Origin: Geodermatophilus aquaeductus
Lineage (GTDB): Bacteria; Actinomycetota; Actinomycetes; Mycobacteriales; Geodermatophilaceae
Reading direction: 5' to 3'
NCBI RefSeq assembly: GCF_900182545.1
Contig: NZ_FXTJ01000009.1
Coordinates: forward strand, 62,001 to 126,000
Length of the DNA stretch: 64,000 nucleotides
Each line of letters opens with the position of its first letter. The stretch's first letter is position 1. Below the pieces are notes generated by a model. It was not told the origin of the DNA. It did not search any database and saw nothing but the letters and a program-made list of their open reading frames with translations. Below are positions 42,779 through 53,324 of the stretch, piece after piece. Both the position numbers and the translations under genes were made by a program.

Positions 42779-44815
42779 TCAGCGGAGGAACGCGGCCGCG
42801 ACGCCGGAGTCGACCGGGACGTGCAGGCCGGTGGTGCGCGACAGCTCCCCGCCGGTGAGGGCGAACACGGCGTCGGCGACGTGCTCGGGCAGCACCTCGC
42901 GCTTGAGCAGCGTCCGCTGCGCGTAGAACTGGCCGAGCTCCTCCTCCGGCACCCCGTAGACCGCGGCGCGCTTGGCGCCCCACCCGCCGGCGAAGATGCC
43001 CGACCCGCGGACGACGCCGTCGGGGTTGATGCCGTTGACCCGGATCTGGTGCTCGCCGAGCTCGGCGGCCAGCAGCCGGACCTGGTGGGCCTGGTCGGCC
43101 TTGGTCGAGGAGTAGGCGATGTTGCTCGGGCCGGCGAAGACGGCGTTCTTCGAGGAGATGTAGACGACGTCGCCGCCCATCCCCTGCGCGATCATCAGCC
43201 GGGCCGCCTCGCGGGAGACGAGGAAGCTGCCCTTGGCCATGACGTCGTGCTGCAGGTCCCAGTCCTGCTCGGTGGTCTCCAGCAGCGGCTTGGAGATCGA
43301 CAGGCCGGCGTTGTTGACCACCAGGTCGACGCCGCCGAAGGCCAGCACGGCACTGCGGAACGCCTCGGCCACCGCCTCGGCGTCGGACACGTCGGCGGCC
43401 ACGCCGATCGCGACGTCGGCGGTCCCGATGCCGGCCGCGGCGTCGGTCGCCTTCTGCAGGTCGAGGTCGGCGACGACGACGCAGGCGCCCTCGGCGGCCA
43501 GCCGTTCCGCGATGGCCTTGCCGATGCCGCTCGCCGCGCCGGTCACCAGCGCGACCCGCGACGCCAGCGGCTTGGGCTTCGGCATCCGCTGGAGCTTGGC
43601 CTCCTCCAGCGCCCAGTACTCGATGCGGAACTTCTCGCTCTCGTCGATCGGCGCGTAGGTGCTCACCGACTCGGCGCCGCGCATGACGTTGATGGCGTTG
43701 ACGTAGAACTCGCCGGCCACGCGGGCGGTCTGCTTGTTGGCGCCGAAGCTGAACATGCCCACGCCCGGCACGAGCACGATCGCCGGGTCCGCGCCGCGCA
43801 TGGCGGGCGAGTCCGGGGTGGCGTGGCGGGAGTAGTAGGCCGCGTACTCGGCGCGGTACTCCTCGTGCAGCTCCCGCAGTCGCGCGACGACGTCCTCGAC
43901 CGGCGCGCTCGCCGGCAGGTCGACGACCAGCGGCCGGACCTTGGTGCGCAGGAAGTGGTCGGGGCAGGAGGTGCCGAGCGCCGCCAGGGCGCCGAGCTTC
44001 TCCCGCGACAGGAACTCCAGGACGACGTCGGAGTCGGTGAAGTGCCCGACCTGCGGCCGGTCGGTGGAGGCCAGCCCGCGGACGACCGGCGCGAGGGCGG
44101 CGGCCTTGATCCGGCGCTCCGCCTCGGGCAGCGCCTCGTAGCCGGGGACGACGGCGCCGAACGGCTCGGCCTTCCCGCGGTCGGCGAGGAAGGCCTCGGC
44201 GGTGCGGATGATGTCCAGCGAGTGGGCCTCGGCCTCCTCGCTGGTCGCGCCCCAGGCGGTGATGCCGTGGCCGCCGAGGATGCAGCCGATGGCCTGCGGG
44301 TTCTTCTCCTTGATGGCGGCGATGTCGAGGCCGAGCTGGAAGCCCGGACGGCGCCACGGCACCCAGACGACGCGGTCGCCGAAGCACTCGCGGGTCAGCG
44401 CCTCGCCGTCGGCCGCCGTCGCCAGCGCGATGCCGGAGTCGGGGTGCAGGTGGTCGACGTGGGCGGCGTCGACCAGGCCGTGCATCGCGGTGTCGATCGA
44501 CGGCGCGGCGCCGCCGCGGCCGTGCAGGCAGAAGTCGAACGCCGCGACCATCTCGTCCTCGCGCTCGACGCCCGGGTAGACGTCGACCAGCGAGCGCAGC
44601 CGGTCCAGCCGCAGCACGGCCAGGCCGCTCTCCGTCAGCGTGCCGAGGTCGCCGCCGGAGCCCTTGACCCACAGCAGCTCGACGGGCCGGCCGGTGACCG
44701 GGTCGGTCTCGGTGCCCTTGGCGGAGGTGTTGCCGCCGGCGTAGTTGGTGTTGCGCGGGTCGGCGCCCAGCCGGTTGCTCCGGCCCAGCAGCTCACTGAC
44801 CACGGGGTTGGTCAC
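42779..44815 (-). CDS. rhaEW: Bifunctional rhamnulose-1-phosphate aldolase / L-lactaldehyde dehydrogenase
   Basis: A 678-aa fusion. Residues 1 to about 400 form a class II aldolase with the zinc motif HVDHLHPDSGIAL (119-131); residues about 420-678 form a short-chain dehydrogenase with TGAASGIG (425-432) and the active site Y568-x3-K572. It splits L-rhamnulose 1-phosphate into DHAP and L-lactaldehyde and oxidises the latter to L-lactate, as shown for RhaEW-type fusions. That product matches the adjacent lutABC lactate-oxidation genes. A 94-bp gap separates it from rhaI upstream; rhaB follows directly across the palindrome. Confidence 0.95.
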   Translation of the reverse strand: MTNPVVSELLGRSNRLGADPRNTNYAGGNTSAKGTETDPVTGRPVELLWVKGSGGDLGTLTESGLAVLRLDRLRSLVDVYPGVEREDEMVAAFDFCLHGRGGAAPSIDTAMHGLVDAAHVDHLHPDSGIALATAADGEALTRECFGDRVVWVPWRRPGFQLGLDIAAIKEKNPQAIGCILGGHGITAWGATSEEAEAHSLDIIRTAEAFLADRGKAEPFGAVVPGYEALPEAERRIKAAALAPVVRGLASTDRPQVGHFTDSDVVLEFLSREKLGALAALGTSCPDHFLRTKVRPLVVDLPASAPVEDVVARLRELHEEYRAEYAAYYSRHATPDSPAMRGADPAIVLVPGVGMFSFGANKQTARVAGEFYVNAINVMRGAESVSTYAPIDESEKFRIEYWALEEAKLQRMPKPKPLASRVALVTGAASGIGKAIAERLAAEGACVVVADLDLQKATDAAAGIGTADVAIGVAADVSDAEAVAEAFRSAVLAFGGVDLVVNNAGLSISKPLLETTEQDWDLQHDVMAKGSFLVSREAARLMIAQGMGGDVVYISSKNAVFAGPSNIAYSSTKADQAHQVRLLAAELGEHQIRVNGINPDGVVRGSGIFAGGWGAKRAAVYGVPEEELGQFYAQRTLLKREVLPEHVADAVFALTGGELSRTTGLHVPVDSGVAAAFLR

Positions 44816-44909
44816 GGGTGGTTCCTTCCATCGGTGACGTACTGGAACGGCCTGGCCGCAGGGACCCGCGACGCGCGGAGCGTGTCGCGGGGGGCGGCCA
44901 GGTCCTTCG

Positions 44910-46079
44910 TCAGGCGCCCCAGGACGCCTGGGTGCCGCCGATGCGCTCGCGGGAGATGCGCTCCTGGTGGCCCGAGCGGGCGTAGGCGGCGTAGGGGTCG
45001 GCGTCGAGGCCCTTGCTCTCGCGCAGCTCGGCGAGCAGAGGCCGGACGTCGGTGGCGAAGGCGTCGGTCAGCGCACCGTGCGCCGCGAGCACGTCACCGG
45101 CGGCCTGCGCGGCGGCCAGCGCCTCGCGGTCGACCAGCAGCGCCTTCGCCGTCGCCTCCTGGACGTTCTGCACCGAGCGGATCTGACCGGGGATCTTCGG
45201 CTCGATGTTGTGGCACTGGTCGAGCATGAAGTTGACGCCGGAGTCCGGCCGCAGCGCGTCGGCGGCCACGATCTCGTTCATGATCCGGAACAGCTGGAAC
45301 GGGTCGGCCGAGCCGACGATCAGGTCGTCGTCGCCGTAGTAGCGGGAGTTGAAGTCGAACGCGCCGAGGCGGCCCACCCGCAGCAGCTGCATGACGATGA
45401 ACTCGATGTTGGTGCCCGGCGCGTGGTGGCCGGTGTCGAGGACGACGGTCGCCTGGTCGCCGAGGGCCAGGCAGTGCAGCAGCGAGGTGCCCCAGTCGGG
45501 GATGTCCATCGCGTAGAAGTAGGGCTCGTAGAACTTGTACTCGAGCAGCAGCCGCATGCCCGGGTCGAGCATCGCGTAGACCTGCTGCAGCGAGTCGGCG
45601 AGCCGGTCCTGGCGGGCGCGCAGGTCGTCCTGGCCGGCGTAGTTGGTGCCGTCGGGCAGCCACAGCTTCAGGTCGGTCGAGCCCGTGGCGCGCATGACGT
45701 CGACGCACTGCGCGTGGTGGGCGATCGCCTTGTCCCGGACCGCCTTGTCCGGGTGGGTCAGCGACCCGAGCCGGTAGTCGTCGTCCTGGAAGAGGTTGGA
45801 GTTGATCGCGCCGATGGCGACGCCGAGGTCGGCGGCGTGCGCGGCGAGCTTGGAGAAGTCGTCGACGAGGTCCCACGGGATGTGCAGCGACACCCGCGGC
45901 GCGGCGCCGGTGTAGCGGTGCACCTGGGCGGCGTCCTCGATCTTCTCGAACGGGTCGCGGGCGACGCCGGGCTGGCCGAAGACCTTGAAGCGGGTGCCGG
46001 AGTTGCCGAACGCCCACGAGGGCAGCTCGATGGTCTGCTCGGCCAGCGCGGCGAGCGCGGCGGCCCGGAGGTCGGTCAC
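44910..46079 (-). CDS. rhaI: L-rhamnose isomerase (RhaI type)
   Basis: A 389-aa TIM-barrel isomerase converting L-rhamnose to L-rhamnulose, of the RhaI type rather than E. coli RhaA. Visible features include GNSGTRFKVFGQPG near the N-terminus, VSLHIPWDLVDDF, LLLEYKFYEPYFYAMDIPDWG with metal-binding Glu, LDTGHHAPGTNIEFIV and FDFNSRYYGDDDL with the His/Asp ligands. GTG start overlaps the rhaM stop by 4 nt. In the rhamnose operon between mutarotase and aldolase genes, which fixes the substrate. Confidence 0.95.
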   Translation of the reverse strand: MTDLRAAALAALAEQTIELPSWAFGNSGTRFKVFGQPGVARDPFEKIEDAAQVHRYTGAAPRVSLHIPWDLVDDFSKLAAHAADLGVAIGAINSNLFQDDDYRLGSLTHPDKAVRDKAIAHHAQCVDVMRATGSTDLKLWLPDGTNYAGQDDLRARQDRLADSLQQVYAMLDPGMRLLLEYKFYEPYFYAMDIPDWGTSLLHCLALGDQATVVLDTGHHAPGTNIEFIVMQLLRVGRLGAFDFNSRYYGDDDLIVGSADPFQLFRIMNEIVAADALRPDSGVNFMLDQCHNIEPKIPGQIRSVQNVQEATAKALLVDREALAAAQAAGDVLAAHGALTDAFATDVRPLLAELRESKGLDADPYAAYARSGHQERISRERIGGTQASWGA

Positions 46080-46450
46080 GAGGGGTCTCCAGTCGGTGCG
46101 GTGGTGGGTTCCCCGAGCGCCGTGAGCTGGGCGTCGAGGTCGAAGACGAGCGGCAGTTCCGCCTTGCCGGAGCCAGAGCCGGAGCCGTCGCCGGTGACGA
46201 AGAAGGGCGCCATCGAGGCCTCCCAGCGGGCGCTCACCTCGGTGGCGTCCACGGCGGCCTGCGCGGCAGAGAGGTCGTCGGTCTCCACGACGCCGACCAG
46301 CAGGCCGTCGTCGCGGAGGTAGAGCTCGTAGTCCCGCCAGCCGGCGTCGCGCAGGGCGCGCAGCATCTCCGGCCAGACGGCGGCGTGCCGCTCGCGGTAC
46401 TCGGCCAGGCGGTCGGGACGGACCTGGAGGGTGAAGACGGAGCGGGGCAC
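46076..46450 (-). CDS. rhaM: L-rhamnose mutarotase
   Basis: A 124-aa dimeric alpha/beta-barrel protein that interconverts rhamnose anomers. FTLQVRPDRLAEYRERHAAVWPEMLRAL and WRDYELYLRDDGLLVGVVE are the conserved core, including the His and Tyr used in catalysis. After the core comes an unusual GDGSGSGSGKAELPL stretch before the conserved C-terminal LVFDLD. The GTG start has AGGAGA 4 nt upstream. Coupled to rhaI by a 4-nt overlap and separated from rhaS by a strong hairpin. Confidence 0.93.
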   Translation of the reverse strand: MPRSVFTLQVRPDRLAEYRERHAAVWPEMLRALRDAGWRDYELYLRDDGLLVGVVETDDLSAAQAAVDATEVSARWEASMAPFFVTGDGSGSGSGKAELPLVFDLDAQLTALGEPTTAPTGDPS

Positions 46451-46470
46451 GGGGTCTCCTGGGGAGGGGT

Positions 46471-46510
46471 CCCGGTCCCGCCGCCGCCCGACGGGGGCGG
46501 CGGGACCGGG
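46471..46510 (-). terminator. Hairpin after the rhamnose-binding-protein gene
   Basis: Perfect 15-bp stem CCCGGTCCCGCCGCC with a 10-nt loop, 7 nt after the rhaS stop and 20 nt before the rhaM start. Likely an attenuator or 3'-stabilising hairpin separating transporter genes from enzyme genes of the operon. Confidence 0.7.
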
Positions 46511-46517
46511 GGACGAC

Positions 46518-47609
46518 TCAGAAGTCGAAGTCGTCGATGTTGTCGGCGTTGAAGACCGTCGGCTCGCCGAGCACGATCTCGCCGTCGGCGCCGATCGTGT
46601 ACTCGCCGAGGTCACCGGCGGTGAAGGTCTCGCCCTCGGCGCCGGTGATCTGGCCGGCGGCCAGCGCGGCACCGGTGTAGGCGGCGAGGTAGCCGAGGTC
46701 CTCGGGGTTCCACAGCGCGAACGCGGTGACGGTGCCGTCCTGGACGTACTCGCGCATCTGGTTCGGCGTGCCCAGGCCGGTCAGCGCGACCTGGCCCTTG
46801 TACTCCGAGCCCGACAGGTAGCGCGCCGCGGCCGAGATGCCCACGGTGGTCGGCGAGATGATGCCCTTGAGGTCCGGGTAGGTCTGCAGCAGACCCTGGG
46901 TCTCCTGGAAGGACTTCTCGTCCTCGTCGTCGCCGTAGACCGTCGCCACGATCTCCATGTCCGGGTACTCCGAGGCGGCGTACGCGGTCATGAGCTCGAT
47001 CCAGGCGTTCTGGTTCGTGGCGTTGGCCGTCGCCGAGAGGATCGCGACCTGGCCGGCGCCGCCGATCTGCTCGGCCATGAGGTCGATCTGCGCCTCGGCG
47101 ATGCCCTCGGGGGTCGCCTGGTTGATGAAGGCGTCACGGCACTCCGGCGAGGTGTCGGAGTCGAAGGTGACGACGCTGGCGCCGCCGCTGCGGGCCTGGT
47201 CCAGGGCGCTGCAGATGGCGTTGGGGTCGTTGGCCGAGGTGAGGATGACGTCGGCGCCCTGCTGGGTCAGCGTGTTGATGTAGCTGACCTGCGAGGAGGC
47301 GCTGGCCTCCGACGGGCCGACCTGGCTGAACTCGCCCTCGATCTCGCCGGCGGCCCGCTCGGAGCCGGCGGCCGCGACGTCGAAGTACGGGTTGTTGAGC
47401 TGCTTGGGCAGGAAGGCGATCGCGAGGTCCGCGGGGATCTCGGCGTCCGGGTCGGCCGAGGCGCCCGCGGCGTCGCCGCCGCCGGAGCTGCTGCCCTCGT
47501 CCTCGCCACGGGTGGTGCCACCGCAGGCGGCGGTGGTGAGCACGACGGCGGCCACCGCCACGCCGGTCAGGCCGCCACGCAGGCGACGACTGGTCAGGAA
47601 CAGCGACAT
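46518..47609 (-). CDS. rhaS: Rhamnose ABC transporter binding lipoprotein
   Basis: A 363-aa ribose-type sugar-binding lipoprotein. Signal peptide with lipobox and Cys29 (TTAAC), then a Ser/Gly/Asp-rich tether. The mature region AIAFLPKQLNNPYFDVAAAGSE, SYINTLTQQGADVILTSAND and ILSATANATNQNAWIELM is typical of RhaS. ATG start with AGAGGGA 5 nt upstream. It follows the two permease genes and is followed by the hairpin and the rhamnose enzymes, giving an operon rhaT-rhaP-rhaQ-rhaS-rhaM-rhaI-rhaEW-rhaB. Confidence 0.94.
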   Translation of the reverse strand: MSLFLTSRRLRGGLTGVAVAAVVLTTAACGGTTRGEDEGSSSGGGDAAGASADPDAEIPADLAIAFLPKQLNNPYFDVAAAGSERAAGEIEGEFSQVGPSEASASSQVSYINTLTQQGADVILTSANDPNAICSALDQARSGGASVVTFDSDTSPECRDAFINQATPEGIAEAQIDLMAEQIGGAGQVAILSATANATNQNAWIELMTAYAASEYPDMEIVATVYGDDEDEKSFQETQGLLQTYPDLKGIISPTTVGISAAARYLSGSEYKGQVALTGLGTPNQMREYVQDGTVTAFALWNPEDLGYLAAYTGAALAAGQITGAEGETFTAGDLGEYTIGADGEIVLGEPTVFNADNIDDFDF

Positions 47610-47674
47610 CGGGGTCCCTCTCTTCGGGGTGGAGTGGAGTGGTGCAGGTCGAACGGGGTGGTGCGGTGGTGCGG

Positions 47675-48697
47675 TCAGGAGGCCGGTCTGCGGCGGGCCA
47701 GGCGGCGCTTGACCCGCGCGGTCACCTGCGGGGCGACGACGGCGGTGATCAGCAGGACGCCGGTGACGATGTTGAGGACGTCGGAGGGGACGTTGACCAG
47801 CTGCAGGGCGTTGCGGACCGAGGCCAGCAGCAGCGCGCCGGCCATGACGCCGAGCAGGCCGCCGCTGCCGCCGAAGATCGACACCCCGCCGAGCAGGATC
47901 GCCGCGACCACCTGCAGCTCCAGGCCGGTGGCGTTGTCGGCGCGGGCGCTGCCGTAGCGGAGCGTCCAGTAGACGCCGCCGAGCGCGGCGACCACGCCCG
48001 TGGCGACGAACAGCCACAGCTTGGTGCGGGCGACGTCGATGCCGCTGAACCGGGCGGCGTCCTCGCTGTTGCCCATGGCGTACAGCGACCGGCCGATCGG
48101 GGTGGCGTGCAGGACGACCGCGGTGATCGCGATCAGCACCAGCAGCGGGACGACGACGGTCGGGATGCCGGTGGAGCCGATCGAGCTGATCGCCCACGTC
48201 GTCCAGGCGCGCGGGAAGTCGGCCACCGCCTGGTCGCCGAGGACGACGAAGGCCAGCCCGCGGTAGAGCGCGAGCGTGCCGATCGTGACCGCCAGCGAGG
48301 GCAGCCCGAGCGTGGTGACGAGGAAGCCGTTGACCGCGCCGAGCACCGCGCCGAGGACGAGCACCAGCGGGACGATCGCCTCCAGCGGCAGGCCGGCGAT
48401 CCACAGCTGCCCCATCACCGCGCTCGAGAGCCCGACGGTGCTGGCCACCGACAGGTCGATCTCGCCGGTGACCACCACGAGCGTCAGCGGCAGCGCGATG
48501 AGCGCGATGACGACGACGTCGAGCAGCAGGAAGCCGGCGTTGCGGGTGGAGGCGAAGCCCGGGACGGTCACCGCGGCGACGAGGAGGAACAGCACGAGGA
48601 ACGTGGTGATGACGCTGCCCGAGGGCAGGGTCAGGCCGCGGCGGGCGGGCGCGGCCGGCGCCGGGGCGGCCGGCGCGGGGGCGGTCTCAACGGTCAC
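47675..48697 (-). CDS. rhaQ: Rhamnose ABC transporter permease (RhaQ-like)
   Basis: A 340-aa ribose-class permease with 8-10 membrane segments. TGEIDLSVASTVGLSSA is the class signature, and GGVSIFGGSGGLLGVMAG the distal one. An Ala/Pro-rich cytoplasmic lead of about 25 residues precedes the first helix. GTG start overlaps the preceding permease by 11 nt. Forms the membrane channel with the RhaP-like subunit; assignment of P versus Q rests on gene order only. Confidence 0.9.
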   Translation of the reverse strand: MTVETAPAPAAPAPAAPARRGLTLPSGSVITTFLVLFLLVAAVTVPGFASTRNAGFLLLDVVVIALIALPLTLVVVTGEIDLSVASTVGLSSAVMGQLWIAGLPLEAIVPLVLVLGAVLGAVNGFLVTTLGLPSLAVTIGTLALYRGLAFVVLGDQAVADFPRAWTTWAISSIGSTGIPTVVVPLLVLIAITAVVLHATPIGRSLYAMGNSEDAARFSGIDVARTKLWLFVATGVVAALGGVYWTLRYGSARADNATGLELQVVAAILLGGVSIFGGSGGLLGVMAGALLLASVRNALQLVNVPSDVLNIVTGVLLITAVVAPQVTARVKRRLARRRPAS

Positions 48698-49762
48698 TGC
48701 GGGCGTTCCTCCCCCGGAGGCGGGCGGCCAGGCGCAGCTGCAGCGCCCGGTCCAGTGCGATGGCGGCGAGGATCAGCGCGCCGACGGCGGCGTCCCGCCA
48801 GAACGGGTCCAGGCCCAGTTGGGGCAGCGCGGTGCCGATCGTGGTGAGCAGCAGCGCGCCGAGGGCGGCGCCGTAGACCGAGCCGCTGCCGCCGAAGATG
48901 GCGACCCCGCCGACGACGCAGGCGGCCACGACGAACAGCTCCTGGCCGGTGCCGGCGGTGGTGTCCAGCGTCTGGAAGCGGGCGGCGTAGAGGACGCCGG
49001 CCAGCCCGGCGAGGGCCCCGTTGACGACGAAGGCGGTGAGCACCCGCTTGCCGACCGGGATGCCCGACAGCCGCGCGGCCTCCGGCGCCGAGCCGATGCC
49101 GTAGAGCTCGCGGCCGCTGCGGAAGGTCCGCAGGTAGTAGCCGACGACCACCACGACCACGACGGCGACGAGGAACAGCACCGGGACGCCGAGCAGCCGC
49201 GCGGTGCCGAGGGACTTGAACCCGCTCGGCAGGTCGGCGGCGTTGATCTGCAGCCGGTCGGCGCTGGAGGCCCACAGCGAGTCCAGCCCGCGGAAGGCGT
49301 ACAGCGTGCCGAGGGTGACCACCAGCGATGGCACCCCGGCGGTGGCGACGATCGCGCCGTTGATGAGGCCGCACGCCGCGCCGACGGCCATCCCGGCGAG
49401 CACGGCCACCACCAGCGGCAGGTCCGGTGCGACCACCAGCAGCGTGCCGGTGGCGTAGGCCGACAGGCCGAGCACCGACCCGACGGACAGGTCGACGTTG
49501 CGGGTGATGATCACCATCGTCTGGCCGGCGGCCAGCACGGTGAGGATCGCCGCCGACAGCAGCAGGTCGCGGACGTTCTGCCCCGACAGGAACCGCGGGT
49601 TGGCGATGACGGTGACGACGACCAGCAGCACCAGCGCGGCCAGGATGCCGAGCTCGCGGGCGACGACCAGGCGCTGCACCAGCGCGGCGCCGCGGCGACC
49701 GGTGCGCTCGGGCGCAGCCAGCTCCTCGGGCAGCGGCGCGGGCGTCTTGGTGAGGGGCGCGC

Positions 49763-49766
<4 letters not shown>
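48687..49766 (-). CDS. rhaP: Rhamnose ABC transporter permease (RhaP-like)
   Basis: A 359-aa ribose-class permease. [18 protein letters not shown] and [22 protein letters not shown] are the paired signatures. It has a charged N-terminus of about 40 residues ahead of the first helix. GTG start overlaps the ATPase stop by 4 nt (GTGA). Partner of the RhaQ-like protein. Confidence 0.9.
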
Positions 49767-51307
<1,541 letters not shown>

Positions 51308-51324
51308 GACGACCACCTCCGTTG

Positions 51325-51336
51325 TGAAACGATTCA
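51325..51336. promoter_or_regulatory. Putative LacI-type operator of the rhamnose locus, site A
   Basis: TGAAACGATTCA, one mismatch from the palindrome TGAAACGTTTCA, 17 bp before the rhaT start. Position within the leader suits repression of the minus-strand rha operon. Confidence 0.65.
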
Positions 51337-51370
51337 GACGAGCTGTGGCGCAGACCATAGGGTCAGGTTT

Positions 51371-51382
51371 CGAGACGTGTCA
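51371..51382. promoter_or_regulatory. Possible LacI-type operator of the rhamnose locus, site B
   Basis: CGAGACGTGTCA; on the other strand TGACACGTCTCG, matching TGACACGTTTCA of site C in its left nine bases except one. Weaker than sites A and C. Lies midway between the divergent genes. Confidence 0.4.
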
Positions 51383-51412
51383 ACCGCCGGTTTCTGGCTC
51401 GCCACCGGGGTT

Positions 51413-51424
51413 TGACACGTTTCA
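51413..51424. promoter_or_regulatory. Putative LacI-type operator of the rhamnose locus, site C
   Basis: TGACACGTTTCA, one mismatch from TGAAACGTTTCA. 71 bp before the GTG of the LacI gene, so it could control the regulator-lutABC transcript while site A controls the transporter operon. Confidence 0.65.
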
Positions 51425-51494
51425 GTCCACGGGCGACCATCGGTCTGCGACGGTGTCCCCCGTCACCACCTGCGCACCTGACGAGGAGGACGCC

Positions 51495-52526
51495 GTGCCC
51501 GCGAGCATCCGCGACGTCGCCGAGCACGCCGGCGTCTCGGTCGGGACGGTGAGCAACGTCCTCAACCGCCCCGAGGTGGTCAGCGGGCCGACCCGCGAGC
51601 GGGTCCTCGACGCCATCGCCGCCCTCGGCTTCGTCCGCAACGAGTCCGCCCGCCACCTGCGCGCCGGGCACAGCCGCACGATCGGGCTGGTCGTCCTCGA
51701 CATCGCCAACCCGTTCTTCACCGACGTCGCCCGCGGCGTGGACGACGTCGTCGACCCGGCCGGCCTCGCGGTGATCCTGTGCAACTCCGACGACCGCCCG
51801 GAGAAGGAGTCCGCCCACCTCGACGTGCTGGCCGAGCAGCGGGTGCAGGGCGTGCTCATCACCCCCACCGCGGAGCTCTCGCCGCACCTGGACTCGCTGC
51901 GCCGTCGCGGGATCCCGGTCGTGCTGGTCGACCGGCGCGCGCCCGGGCCCGACCAGTGCGCCGTCGCCGTCGACGACGTCCTCGGGGGCCGGCTGGCCGC
52001 CGAGCACCTGCTCGAGCGCGGGCACCGGCGGATCGCGTTCATCGGCGGCGCCTCGGGGCTGCCGCAGGTGCAGGAGCGGCACGCCGGCGTCGCCGCCGCC
52101 GTCCGGGAGGCCACCGGGGACGACGACGCGCTGCTGGTCCTCTCCCCCGAGCACCTCACCGTCGCCGGCGGACGCGAGGCCGCGGCGCGCATCGTCGGCC
52201 TGCCCGCCGCCCGCCGGCCCACCGCCGCGGTGTGCGCCAACGACCTGCTGGCCCTCGGCGTGCTGCAGGAGATGGTCCGCCAGGGCGTGCGGGTGCCCGA
52301 CGACTTCGCGATCGTCGGCTACGACGACATCGACTTCGCCGCGGCCGCCGCGGTGCCGCTGACCTCGGTGCGCAAGCCGCGCGCGGCGCTGGGGTCACGC
52401 GCCGCCGAGCTGCTCCTCGACGAGGCGCGCGGCGAGGGGCACGTGCACGTGCAGGAGGTCTTCGAGCCCACCCTGGTCGTGCGGGAGTCGAGCATGGTGT
52501 TCCGCGACAGGGAGGGGGCCCGATGA
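51495..52526 (+). CDS. LacI-family regulator of rhamnose/lactate genes
   Basis: A 343-aa repressor with HTH SIRDVAEHAGVSVGTVSNVLNRPEVVSG, hinge helix RNESARHLRAG and a sugar-binding-type effector domain ending FAIVGYDDIDFAAAAAVPLTSV. GTG start with GAGGAGGA 4 nt upstream. Its stop overlaps the lutA start by 4 nt, so regulator and lactate genes are one transcript, divergent from the rha transporter operon. LacI-type rhamnose regulators are known in actinobacteria; rhamnose or rhamnulose is the likely effector. Confidence 0.92.
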   Translation: MPASIRDVAEHAGVSVGTVSNVLNRPEVVSGPTRERVLDAIAALGFVRNESARHLRAGHSRTIGLVVLDIANPFFTDVARGVDDVVDPAGLAVILCNSDDRPEKESAHLDVLAEQRVQGVLITPTAELSPHLDSLRRRGIPVVLVDRRAPGPDQCAVAVDDVLGGRLAAEHLLERGHRRIAFIGGASGLPQVQERHAGVAAAVREATGDDDALLVLSPEHLTVAGGREAAARIVGLPAARRPTAAVCANDLLALGVLQEMVRQGVRVPDDFAIVGYDDIDFAAAAAVPLTSVRKPRAALGSRAAELLLDEARGEGHVHVQEVFEPTLVVRESSMVFRDREGAR

Positions 52527-53296
52527 GGGTCGCGCTGTTCGCCACCTGCCTGGTGGACACGATGGTGCCGCAGGTCGCCCGGGCGACGGCGACGCTGCTG
52601 GAACGGCTGGGCCACGAGGTGGTCGTGCCGCCGACGCAGGCCTGCTGCGGGCAGATGCACGTCAACACCGGCTACCGGCGCGAGGCGGTGCCGATCGTCG
52701 CCAACCACGTGCGCGCCTTCACCGGCGCCGAGGCGGTCGTGGCCCCGTCGGGCTCGTGCGTCGCCTCGATCCACCACCAGCAGGCGATGGTCGCCCGCCG
52801 CGCCGGGGAGCACGCGCTCGCCGACGAGGCCGAGGCGCTGGCCGCCCGCACCTACGAGCTGTCGCAGTTCCTCGTCGACGTCCTCGGGGTGGTCGACGTC
52901 GGCGCCTACTACCCGCACCGGGTCACCTACCACCCGACCTGCCACTCGCTGCGCCTGCTGCGGGTCGGCGACCGGCCGCTGCAGCTGCTGCGCGCCGTCC
53001 GCGGCCTGGACCTCGTCGAGCTGCCGGGCGCGGAGTCCTGCTGCGGCTTCGGCGGCACCTTCGCGGTCAAGAACGCCGACACCTCGACGGCGATGCTCAC
53101 CGACAAGATGGCCAACGTGCTCTCCACGCACGCCGAGGTGTGCACCGCCGGCGACTCCTCCTGCCTGATGCACATCGGCGGCGGGCTGTCGCGGCTGCGC
53201 TCGGGCACGCGCACGGTCCACCTGGCCGAGATCCTCGCCTCGACGGAGGAGCACATGTCCCCCACCCAGACCACCGCCCCCGCGGTCCCGGCCTGA
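52523..53296 (+). CDS. lutA: L-lactate oxidation complex subunit LutA
   Basis: A 257-aa Cys-rich (CCG-domain) protein. The two CCG motifs are ACCGQMHVNTGY (about 41-52) and SCCGFGGTFAVKN (about 175-187), expected to hold Fe-S or heterodisulfide-type centres. With LutB and LutC it oxidises L-lactate to pyruvate at the membrane side. Coupled to the regulator gene by ATGA overlap. The palindrome copy 3 begins directly after its stop codon. Its presence here fits L-lactate released from rhamnose by the aldolase-dehydrogenase fusion. Confidence 0.95.
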   Translation: MRVALFATCLVDTMVPQVARATATLLERLGHEVVVPPTQACCGQMHVNTGYRREAVPIVANHVRAFTGAEAVVAPSGSCVASIHHQQAMVARRAGEHALADEAEALAARTYELSQFLVDVLGVVDVGAYYPHRVTYHPTCHSLRLLRVGDRPLQLLRAVRGLDLVELPGAESCCGFGGTFAVKNADTSTAMLTDKMANVLSTHAEVCTAGDSSCLMHIGGGLSRLRSGTRTVHLAEILASTEEHMSPTQTTAPAVPA

Positions 53297-53324
53297 GGCG
53301 GCAGATATGGCCATTTCTGCCGCT
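53297..53324. repeat. Dispersed 28-bp palindrome, copy 3 (contains lutB start)
   Basis: GGCGGCAGATATGG joined to CCATTTCTGCCGCT; two differences from the perfect copy at 304-331. It begins on the base after the lutA stop codon, and its central ATG is the apparent lutB start. Confidence 0.85.
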
